From Lysobacterales bacterium CG_4_10_14_3_um_filter_64_11 (lineage in GTDB: Bacteria; Pseudomonadota; Gammaproteobacteria; Xanthomonadales; Xanthomonadaceae), in contig PFJA01000078.1 of assembly GCA_002782905.1 (NCBI GenBank), positions 1 through 18,803 on the forward strand: 18,803 bases of DNA, written 5' to 3'. Made by a program: the position numbers and the translations under genes. Below the pieces are notes generated by a model that made no database searches, had not been told where the DNA came from, and saw only the letters and a program-made list of their open reading frames with translations. Positions 7,585 to 14,399 of the stretch are shown piece after piece. Every line of letters begins with the position of its first letter. The first letter of the stretch is position 1.

Positions 7585-8388
7585 ATGACCGACAACACAC
7601 TGGGTTACGCGCTCGTCACCGGCGCATCGGCCGGCATCGGTGCGGCTATCGCCCGCGAGTACGCCCATCGCGGCAAGCCGTTGATCCTCACCGCACGTCG
7701 CGAGGATCGCCTGCATGCGCTGGCGCGCAGCCTTGGCGAGATCGTGCCGTGCACGGTCATCGCCGCCGACCTCGCCGATCCGACGGCGCCGAAGACGCTG
7801 TTCGAGATCTGCCGCGAGCGTGGTTTGCATGTGGACACCCTGGTCAACAACGCCGGCTACGGCGTTCCCGGCGCCTACCTGTCGTCGCCGTGGGATACCC
7901 ACGCCGCGTTCGTGCAGGTGATGATCACCGCGATATCGGAATTGAGCTGGCGGTTTTTGCCCGCGATGCGTGCTGCCGGCCATGGCCGCATCCTCAATGT
8001 CGCTTCGCTGGCGGGCCTGGTGCCAGGTTCGGCCGGCCATACCCTGTACGCGGCCGCAAAAAGCTATGTAATCAAGTTCAGCGAATCGCTGGCACTGGAA
8101 CAGCGCGAGCATGGCATCCATGTCACCGCGCTGTGCCCGGGCTTCACCTACTCCGAGTTTCACGATATCACCGGTACCCGCGCCCAGGTTTCGCGTATGC
8201 CGCGCTGGATGTGGCTGAGCGCCGATCAGGTCGCTTTCGAGGGAATCGAGGCACTGGAACGCGGTGAGGTGATGATCGTTACCGGGCGGGTCAACCGCCT
8301 GCTGCGACAAGTCGCCAAGCACTTGCCGGATCGAATGGCGCGAAACCTGGTGGCATCGCGTTCGCAGGATTTCCGCGACGCACAATGA
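7585..8388 (+). CDS. Short-chain dehydrogenase/reductase (SDR family)
   Basis: A 267-residue classical SDR oxidoreductase using NAD(H) or NADP(H). The cofactor motif TGASAGIG is at 12-19, the NNAG motif at 88-91, the catalytic Ser141 in NVASLAG, and the Tyr155-x3-Lys159 pair in YAAAK. Arg38-Arg39 after the second strand (LTARRED) suggests NADP(H) preference. The sequence resembles the DltE/YdfG-like group, but the substrate cannot be deduced. The ATG at 7585 has AGGGA at 7575-7579. The C-terminal 40 residues, rich in Arg and His, are beyond the core fold. It lies 58 bases after yggX and its stop is separated by one base from the GTG of the MFS gene, so it probably shares a transcript with that transporter. 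Confidence 0.92.
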   Translation: MTDNTLGYALVTGASAGIGAAIAREYAHRGKPLILTARREDRLHALARSLGEIVPCTVIAADLADPTAPKTLFEICRERGLHVDTLVNNAGYGVPGAYLSSPWDTHAAFVQVMITAISELSWRFLPAMRAAGHGRILNVASLAGLVPGSAGHTLYAAAKSYVIKFSESLALEQREHGIHVTALCPGFTYSEFHDITGTRAQVSRMPRWMWLSADQVAFEGIEALERGEVMIVTGRVNRLLRQVAKHLPDRMARNLVASRSQDFRDAQ

Positions 8389-8389
8389 C

Positions 8390-9544
8390 GTGAGCATCCC
8401 CGTCGAGCAGCGCTGGCGCTTTGCCGCGTTCTATTTCAGCTATTACGCGGCGCTGGGCGCCTACACGCCGTACATCGGCCGCTGGGTGGACAGCGCGGGC
8501 TTCAGCGGCTATGTGGTCGGCGCGATGCTGGCGCTGTGGTACGGCAGTCGCGTGATTTCACCCCCGCTGTGGGCGTGGGCCATCACCCGCAGCGCGCGTC
8601 CCGGTTACGTGCTGGTGGCGGGTTGTGTGATTGCGTTATTGGCGTTCGCCGGTTTTACCGTCACCCATACGGTAGCAAGCCTGATCGTGGTAATGGCGAT
8701 CTTCGGGCTGTTCTTCAACGCGGTGATGCCGCAATTCGAGGCGATGACGCTGACCGCGCTGGGCAGCAACGCCAACGATTACGGCCGCATCCGTTTGTGG
8801 GGATCGATCGGCTTTTTATTGGTCGCCGGCAGCTACGGCGCGTTGCTGGATCGGCTCGGCGACGCCAGCTTCATCTGGCTAAGCCTGCCGCTGCTGGCAG
8901 CAACGGTGTGGGCGGCCAGCCTGCATCGCCACGACCCGGCGCCCGAAAGCATTCCCGAAGCGGCGGATGCCGGGCATCTGTGGCGCCGTCCCGGAGTGCG
9001 GCGTTTTTTGATTGTCGCCTTGCTGATGCAGATGGGCTTTGGCCCGTTCTATGTGTTCTATACCCTGAACCTGCAGGCGCATGGCCACAGTGGTCTGGCG
9101 GTGGGCAGCCTGTGGGCGATTGGCGTACTGGCAGAAATTGCGTTGTTCTGGGTCGCCCCGCAATTGATTGCCCGTTTCGGCGCGCCCCGTTTGTTGAGCC
9201 TGGCGCTGGCGGTCACCATCAGCCGCTGGCTGGTTACCGCCCTGTTTGCCGACTCGTTCGCGCTGATGGCATTGGCGCAGAGCAGCCACGCGCTGGGATT
9301 CGCCATGTTCCACGCCTGCAATATGCGGCTGATGAGCGAGTATTTCCCGGGCCGGCGCGCCGCTTCCGGGCAAAGCCTGCTGTATGGCTTCAGTTCCGGC
9401 ATTGGCGGCGTGCTCGGCGCGGTGTTGGCGGCGCTGGCCTGGAATAACGGCGGCGGCACAGCGGCATTCGCGTTGGCGGCGTTGATCACTCTGAGCGCTT
9501 GGATCATCTATGCACGACGAAAGCAGCCGGCGATGGCAACCTGA
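8390..9544 (+). CDS. MFS transporter, HcaT-like (MFS_1-like family)
   Basis: A 384-residue polytopic membrane protein with about 12 hydrophobic segments. It resembles the MFS_1-like family that includes E. coli 3-phenylpropionate transporter HcaT and nucleoside permeases. Support comes from the N-terminal FAAFYFSYYAALGAYTPYIG segment, the YGRIRLWGSIGF motif at 131-142 (YGKVRLWGS in HcaT), a charged central loop near 175-205 and the length (HcaT 379). The start is GTG at 8390, one base after the SDR stop. No strong ribosome-binding site precedes it, and the next Met (residue 45) would remove the first helix. Substrate unknown. Coupling to the SDR hints at uptake or export of a compound metabolised by that enzyme, which is inference. 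Confidence 0.9.
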   Translation: MSIPVEQRWRFAAFYFSYYAALGAYTPYIGRWVDSAGFSGYVVGAMLALWYGSRVISPPLWAWAITRSARPGYVLVAGCVIALLAFAGFTVTHTVASLIVVMAIFGLFFNAVMPQFEAMTLTALGSNANDYGRIRLWGSIGFLLVAGSYGALLDRLGDASFIWLSLPLLAATVWAASLHRHDPAPESIPEAADAGHLWRRPGVRRFLIVALLMQMGFGPFYVFYTLNLQAHGHSGLAVGSLWAIGVLAEIALFWVAPQLIARFGAPRLLSLALAVTISRWLVTALFADSFALMALAQSSHALGFAMFHACNMRLMSEYFPGRRAASGQSLLYGFSSGIGGVLGAVLAALAWNNGGGTAAFALAALITLSAWIIYARRKQPAMAT

Positions 9545-9662
9545 GCCGCACGATTCGCGTGGTCAGCCATGGTCATCTGTGGGTGTGCCTCGGTACAGCC
9601 ATTGTCCGCGCTTCACGAGTAAACTGAATGCCGTTTGCCCATGTCTGCAGGTCTGCGTTGCA

Positions 9663-10736
9663 ATGATCTTGCCCTCCCGCCAAATCGCGTTATCGCTGTC
9701 GCTGCTGCTGTTGGTTGCCTGCGCGCAACAGCCGGTGGCCACGGCACCGCCAGCAGAACCGGTTTTCAGCGCGCCACCGGCCGCGGACGTGCGCAAACCC
9801 CAGCGCGAACCGGTGTTGCCGATCGAGCAGATCGTGCAACTGCTGGAATCCGGCGATTACCGCAACGCCAGCAAGCACCTGAAACGGTTCCTGGCAGCCC
9901 ACCCCAGCGATAGCGCCGCAAAAAACCTGTTGCAGCAAACCCGTCTGGATCCGCTCAGCTATCTTGGTGCCGAGCACACCACGCACGTGGTCGAACAAGG
10001 CGAAACCCTGAGCAGCATTGCACGCCGTTACCTCGGCAGCGCGATGCGGTTTGTCATTCTCGCGCGCTACAACGCACTGGCAAACCCAAAGCAACTGGAA
10101 GTCGGTCAAACACTGAAAATTCCGTTGCATCCACCGGTAATCGACCGGCCGCTCGCGGCAACCGCCTCGCCGTCGGCCGCGGCGACAGCCAGCGGCTGGC
10201 CGCCGCCTGCCGGAACCGGGGCGACGGTGCTGGCCCGACTCTACGGCGAGCGCATCGAAATGCTGCTTGCTGCCGAGCGCTACCTCGAGGCGGTTGATAC
10301 CGCCGCTGAAGCCGGCGAACGGCAGCCGGCAACCGGTGCCTGGAGTGGCTGGCTCAAACCCCTGGATCAGCGCGCCAACGCCTTGTTGTGGCAACAACGA
10401 GCGATCGCGCAGATGCAGACTTCTGATGTGGCCGCACACGAGTCCGCCTATGCCGGATTTGCCAAGGCACTGGCCTTGTCGCCAGAACTGGAGCCGGCAA
10501 AAACCTATCGCGAGGCCATGCGCAGCGTGCTGGTGCTCGATTATCACGAGGCAGCCATCGTGCGTTATCGCAATCAGCAACTCGATGCCGCATTAGAGCT
10601 ATGGGACAAGGCACTCGCGCTTGACCCACAGTTCGGGCCAGCACAGGGTTATCGCTTGCGCGCACTGGAACTCAAACGCCGGGTGCAGAATCTGGATGCC
10701 GCAGCCGCGCAGCAAACCGTTACCGACAATCCTTAG
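9663..10736 (+). CDS. LysM-domain lipoprotein with TPR-like C-terminus
   Basis: A 357-residue lipoprotein. The signal peptide MILPSRQIALSLSLLLLVAC ends in the lipobox LVAC with Cys20; Ala at +2 predicts the outer membrane. A Pro/Ala-rich linker (21-50) and a short helical pair (53-92) precede a LysM peptidoglycan-binding domain at about 108-155 (HVVEQGETLSSIARRYLG to LEVGQTLKIP). A second Ala/Pro linker follows, then helices (about 185-340) with tetratricopeptide-like spacing, the clearest being RNQQLDAALELWDKALALDP. It probably bridges outer membrane and cell wall and scaffolds other proteins. The ATG at 9663 was chosen for the signal peptide; longer in-frame starts exist to 9510 but overlap the MFS gene. 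It is convergent with the kinase gene, 91 bases away. Confidence 0.88.
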   Translation: MILPSRQIALSLSLLLLVACAQQPVATAPPAEPVFSAPPAADVRKPQREPVLPIEQIVQLLESGDYRNASKHLKRFLAAHPSDSAAKNLLQQTRLDPLSYLGAEHTTHVVEQGETLSSIARRYLGSAMRFVILARYNALANPKQLEVGQTLKIPLHPPVIDRPLAATASPSAAATASGWPPPAGTGATVLARLYGERIEMLLAAERYLEAVDTAAEAGERQPATGAWSGWLKPLDQRANALLWQQRAIAQMQTSDVAAHESAYAGFAKALALSPELEPAKTYREAMRSVLVLDYHEAAIVRYRNQQLDAALELWDKALALDPQFGPAQGYRLRALELKRRVQNLDAAAAQQTVTDNP

Positions 10737-10785
10737 CGCGATTGGCGGCACGTCGCGAACGCCCGTCATTCGCACGGCAGTTTGC

Positions 10786-10808
10786 CGCCACCAGGCCCGG
10801 CCGTGGCG
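10786..10808. terminator. Weak hairpin between convergent genes
   Basis: Between the LysM lipoprotein stop (10736) and the kinase stop (10828), CGCCAC (10786-10791) pairs with GTGGCG (10803-10808) around a GC-rich 11-base loop that can itself fold. It is placed as a bidirectional terminator would be, but there is no T-run on either side, so the role is uncertain. Confidence 0.25.
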
Positions 10809-10827
10809 CTGGCATCAGAACCAGGGT

Positions 10828-12546
10828 TCAGTTGCGATCGGTCGTTGGCGGCACGCTCAACGACGGTATCTCATGGGTGTTGGTCAATGCGTCAAGCGTG
10901 CTCGAAGGCTGCACATCACGCGCCGCGCTGTATTCACCGGTAATGCTGCCGGGATTGATGTGCAGACTCAGCATGCGCGCCTCCAGCGAATCTGCCATCG
11001 CGTTGTAGGCCGAGAACACGCGTTCAAACTCGTCATCGCGATGTTGCCGTATGCGCGAATCGAAGTGGCCCTGGGTGATCTTCCATAGTGCGCGACGCAG
11101 CAGTTCGATCGGCACCATCAGGCGCCGTGACAGCGTATAGGCACCCGCGAAAACCACCAGCAGCGTCACCACCATCAGCACCATCATCGCGGTCACCGTG
11201 GTGCGATTGGCTGCCGACAAGCCTGCGGTGGACATGCCAAGGCGCAACGCCCCAATGTCATGCCCCTGATAGCGGATGGGTGTCGCGAACAGCATGATTG
11301 CACCCGCGCTTGCGGTGTTGGCGGAAAACACCTGCTGGTGATCGCGCGATTGCATTAGCGCGCGGTGGTCATCCACCGGCGCAGCGGTTTGCGCAAGATG
11401 CTCGTCGCTAGTGGCGACAACCCGACCATTGGCGTCGCTGATTTGAACAAAGGCAATGTCGCGATTGCGCGCCATGGCTGCCACCATCGCCCGCAAGGCA
11501 ACATCATCTTCCAGCAACAAATCTTCTGCCGCCTGGTCGGCAATCAGGCGCGACAGGGTGAACCCATAATCAAAGGCCAGTCCGCTACTCGCCTTGTTCT
11601 GCCGGTTGTGTACCGCGCCCAGACCGATCGCCATGGTCACCGCCACCAGCAGACTCATCACCACGGTCCAGCGCACCCGGATCGGCACGATGCGCCGACC
11701 TTCCCATGCCTGCTCCTGGGTGGCCAGCACATCGTCGATCGGACGCAGGTCCTCGATCAATTCGGCACCGGTTTGATAGCGGTCACGCGGGTCTTTTTGC
11801 AGTAGCGTGCGTACCACTTGCAACAGCGCCTCGGGCGCATCCGGATACTGCGGTATCAATGGCGGCAACGGCTCGTTGAGTATCTGCCGAAACAGATCGC
11901 TGACATCGTGTGCCTGATAAGGGGTGCGCCCGGCGAGCAGCCAATACAGCATCACGCCCAGCGCGTACAGGTCGCTGCGCCCGTCGACCTCCATGCCACG
12001 CAGGGTTTCCGGTGACATGTAATGCGGGGTGCCCGCGATATGGCCATGCTCGTCCGGCTTCCAGTTGGCGTCCGAACGACGCTTGGCGATGCCGAAATCC
12101 ATGATCTTGACGTTACCGGTGTCGCTGGTGCAGATAATGTTTTCCAGCTTGATGTCTTGATGGACAATCCCTTGCCGATGCGCGTAATCGAGCGCATCGG
12201 CAATCTGCATCGCCATCTTGAGGATCATGCGCAGTGGCAAGCTGCGCTGTTCACGCACAAATTCGTCGAGCGACGGCCCGTCGACGCGTTCCATCGCGAT
12301 GAACGGCATGCCGGACGTCTCACCGACGTCGAACACAGTGACGATGCCGGGATGGGTCAAGGTGCCGACCGCGCGCGCCTCGGCCACGAAACGTTGTCGG
12401 TAGGCCTTGTTTTCAGCATATTCCGGGCGCAGCGTCTTGATCGCCACGACCCGCTTGATGTGCGGGTCGTAGGCACGGTAAACGATCGACATCGCGCCGC
12501 GGCCAAGCTCACCCTGAATGCGATAGCGGCCAAGCGTGTCTAGCAT
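10828..12546 (-). CDS. Membrane Ser/Thr protein kinase with periplasmic sensor and C-terminal HAMP
   Basis: A 572-residue transmembrane kinase of the bacterial Hanks type. The N-terminal kinase domain (about 8-275) has a glycine-rich loop (GELGRGAMSIVYRA), ATP-anchoring Lys37 in AIKTL and helix-C Glu56. Its catalytic loop is HQDIKLEN (129-136) where HRDIKPEN is usual. DFG is at 150-152 and the activation segment ends GTPHYMSPE. Asp131, Lys133 and Asn136 are kept, so activity is expected. A helix at about 292-312 leads to a roughly 135-residue extracytoplasmic segment resembling a Cache/PAS-type sensor. A second helix (449-472) and a HAMP-like domain (473-525) follow, then a Ser/Thr-rich tail. 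It lies 13 bases after the FHA gene. ATG 12546 was chosen because it begins just before the kinase fold. Ligand and targets unknown. Confidence 0.93.
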   Translation of the reverse strand: MLDTLGRYRIQGELGRGAMSIVYRAYDPHIKRVVAIKTLRPEYAENKAYRQRFVAEARAVGTLTHPGIVTVFDVGETSGMPFIAMERVDGPSLDEFVREQRSLPLRMILKMAMQIADALDYAHRQGIVHQDIKLENIICTSDTGNVKIMDFGIAKRRSDANWKPDEHGHIAGTPHYMSPETLRGMEVDGRSDLYALGVMLYWLLAGRTPYQAHDVSDLFRQILNEPLPPLIPQYPDAPEALLQVVRTLLQKDPRDRYQTGAELIEDLRPIDDVLATQEQAWEGRRIVPIRVRWTVVMSLLVAVTMAIGLGAVHNRQNKASSGLAFDYGFTLSRLIADQAAEDLLLEDDVALRAMVAAMARNRDIAFVQISDANGRVVATSDEHLAQTAAPVDDHRALMQSRDHQQVFSANTASAGAIMLFATPIRYQGHDIGALRLGMSTAGLSAANRTTVTAMMVLMVVTLLVVFAGAYTLSRRLMVPIELLRRALWKITQGHFDSRIRQHRDDEFERVFSAYNAMADSLEARMLSLHINPGSITGEYSAARDVQPSSTLDALTNTHEIPSLSVPPTTDRN

Positions 12547-12559
12547 GGCATGTGCCGGC

Positions 12560-13090
12560 TCAACCGCCGCGCAAAGCAACCCAGGCGACCGCCGCCAAGG
12601 CCAACGCGGCAATGCCCCCGGCAATCAGCAGCATCTGCTTGCGCGAATGTGCTGCAACCGAGCCTGATCCACCGTGGACACCCATCTGGAAGATGAACTC
12701 GACGGTTCCAAAACGCAGCCGATCGCCATGCACCAGGGTTGCCTCATGTACCTTTTGATCGTTGACGAAGGTGCCGTTGGTGGAAAGCATGTTCATCACC
12801 CGCGAAACCCCGTTGGAACTGATGATCCAGGCATGCAGTGCCGACACGCTGGGCTCGCTGAGCACCACATCGTTGTTCTCACGCCGACCGACCAGGGTAC
12901 GGCCGGGCCGCAGCACGATTCGCAAGTCCTTCACCGAAGCCGATACGCCAAGCAGGTGCGAGCGGCTGCCAACGGCACCCGCTTGCGCGTCGTCGGCATC
13001 CTGGGTGGCCGGTACATCGGCTACACGAAAAATCATGGTCCCTTGCGGCCCTGCCTTGTCGGCTGGCTTTTGTGCGCCGGTGTTGGTCAT
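12560..13090 (-). CDS. FHA-domain protein with C-terminal membrane anchor
   Basis: A 176-residue protein with a low-complexity N-terminus (1-50), an FHA phosphothreonine-binding domain (about 54-135) and one C-terminal transmembrane helix (153-173, MLLIAGGIAALALAAVAWVAL) ending in RGG. FHA landmarks are GRRENND (68-74), SVSALHAW (81-88) and STNGTFVN (103-110). The Arg usually found before the conserved His (S-R-x-H) is Ala84 here, while Ser83 and His86 remain. The FHA domain faces the cytoplasm if the tail anchor is N-in. ATG 13090 has an AGGGGC ribosome-binding site just upstream. It is the first gene of a pair with the Ser/Thr kinase, which probably phosphorylates this protein or a partner it binds. 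Confidence 0.92.
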   Translation of the reverse strand: MTNTGAQKPADKAGPQGTMIFRVADVPATQDADDAQAGAVGSRSHLLGVSASVKDLRIVLRPGRTLVGRRENNDVVLSEPSVSALHAWIISSNGVSRVMNMLSTNGTFVNDQKVHEATLVHGDRLRFGTVEFIFQMGVHGGSGSVAAHSRKQMLLIAGGIAALALAAVAWVALRGG

Positions 13091-13219
13091 TGTTGCCCCT
13101 GGCAATCGAATTTTGGGATGTCGTGAACAAGTCCATCCTGGGCTTTTCAGACTCGCCGAGTGCGGCCCATGCCCGGACTCGTCTCCGCCGGATCAATCAC
13201 GTGCACGATCGGTCTGCGG

Positions 13220-13266
13220 GCAGGCCATCCTTGGCCTGCGGAAACTCTGATTTGTTCAGAGTTTCC
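13220..13266. repeat. Two abutting perfect hairpins between phaC and the FHA gene
   Basis: Hairpin 1: GCAGGCCA (13220-13227), loop of four bases, TGGCCTGC (13232-13239). Hairpin 2 begins at the next base: GGAAACTCTGA (13240-13250), loop TTTGT, TCAGAGTTTCC (13256-13266). Both stems are perfect. They lie 66 bases downstream of the phaC stop and 129 bases upstream of the FHA start, in a 242-base gene-free stretch. They could terminate the pha transcript or be a dispersed repeat; no T-run follows in the phaC direction. A related word, CCAGGATGG, occurs again nearer the FHA gene on the minus strand (about 13133-13141). Confidence 0.65.
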
Positions 13267-13332
13267 TTTGCTGTCGCCACTGAGTATGCCCGCTGGCCCG
13301 ATGGCAAACAATGGCAACACATCAAAACCCGC

Positions 13333-14397
13333 CTATCGCGCACGCAGCCAGCCATGCACGGTCTCGGGCACCTCACGTTGTGCCCGTCCGGAAACGTAAA
13401 TACCGATGTGACCACCGCGGAAGGATAGCTCGGTGTAGTCGTCGCTACCCACCAGGCCACGCAATGCCCGCGACGCGCTGGGCGGGACCAGATGATCCTG
13501 CTCGGCGAAGATATTGAGCACCGGCATCGCGACATTGGCAAGCCGGACTTCGCGACCGCCGATCTCCACGCCACCATTGACGAAGCCATTAGCCTGATAG
13601 AACCATTTGATGAACTCGCGAAACGCCTCGCCGGCCTGATCCGGAGAATCGAATATCCAGCGCTCCATGCGCAGAAAGTTTTCCAGCTCAGTGACATCAT
13701 CGAGAATGTCGATCAGACCCACATACTTTTGCTGCAGCAAGCGAAACGGCTTCAACGTCAGGTAGCAATTGTTCATCAGATCAGCCGGCACATTGCCCAG
13801 TGCATCGACAAACAGATCGACATCGATCCCACGGGTCCAATGCGACAGCATGTTGTCCGGGGTATGGAAGTCGACCGGTGTGACCATGGTGATCAGATTG
13901 CGTATTTTTTCGCCATTGAGTGCCGCGTAGCACAGCGAAAACGCACCGCCCTGGCAAACACCGAGAAGATTGATCGCGTCGATGCCGTGGCTGGCACGCA
14001 GGTGTTCCACCGCAGCATCGAGAAAACCCAGGATGTAATCCTCCAACGTCCAATAACGATCGCTCAGGTCAGGGTAGCCCCAATCGAGAATGTAGACATC
14101 CTCGCCGCGCGCCAGCAGCCCCTTCACCAGTGAACGGTCGTGCTGCAAATCCACCATGTACGGCCGGTTGACCAGCGCATAGCAAATCAGGATCGGCACC
14201 TTGGCGGTTGCCGCACGCTCGCCCTGATAACGATACAGAGTGACCTTGCCATCGCTCCACACCGGGTGCTTGGCGGTGGCGCCATATTGGGTATCGCCCA
14301 GTTGCCGCAGCGTGCTCAGTCCGGCGCTGAGCTTGCGTTGCACTGTTTGCGCTTCGAATGCCAGTGCTTCAGGCGAAATTCGGATCGGACCGGACAT
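13333..14397 (-). CDS. phaC: Class III poly(R)-hydroxyalkanoic acid synthase subunit PhaC
   Basis: PhaC polymerises (R)-3-hydroxyacyl-CoA, chiefly short-chain monomers for class III, into PHA at the granule surface, working as a complex with PhaE. The 354-residue product is an alpha/beta-hydrolase fold with the lipase-like box GVCQGG, nucleophile Cys148. The catalytic Asp301 (AEQDHLVPP) and general base His330 (RGGHIGIYVSG) correspond to Cys149, Asp302 and His331 of Allochromatium vinosum PhaC. Its size is typical of class III and far below the roughly 590 residues of class I. The ATG at 14397 is two bases after the phaE stop, with GGGAG upstream inside phaE. No phaA, phaB, phaP or phaZ is visible nearby. 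Confidence 0.97.
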   Translation of the reverse strand: MSGPIRISPEALAFEAQTVQRKLSAGLSTLRQLGDTQYGATAKHPVWSDGKVTLYRYQGERAATAKVPILICYALVNRPYMVDLQHDRSLVKGLLARGEDVYILDWGYPDLSDRYWTLEDYILGFLDAAVEHLRASHGIDAINLLGVCQGGAFSLCYAALNGEKIRNLITMVTPVDFHTPDNMLSHWTRGIDVDLFVDALGNVPADLMNNCYLTLKPFRLLQQKYVGLIDILDDVTELENFLRMERWIFDSPDQAGEAFREFIKWFYQANGFVNGGVEIGGREVRLANVAMPVLNIFAEQDHLVPPSASRALRGLVGSDDYTELSFRGGHIGIYVSGRAQREVPETVHGWLRAR

Positions 14398-14399
14398 GT

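Noticed and set aside
7402..8397. Minus-strand open frame of 331 codons opposite the SDR gene
   Set aside because: The plus-strand frame has all SDR catalytic motifs; the antisense frame has none.
9690..10580. Minus-strand open frame of 296 codons opposite the LysM lipoprotein
   Set aside because: The plus strand has a lipobox and a LysM domain; the antisense frame shows no motif.
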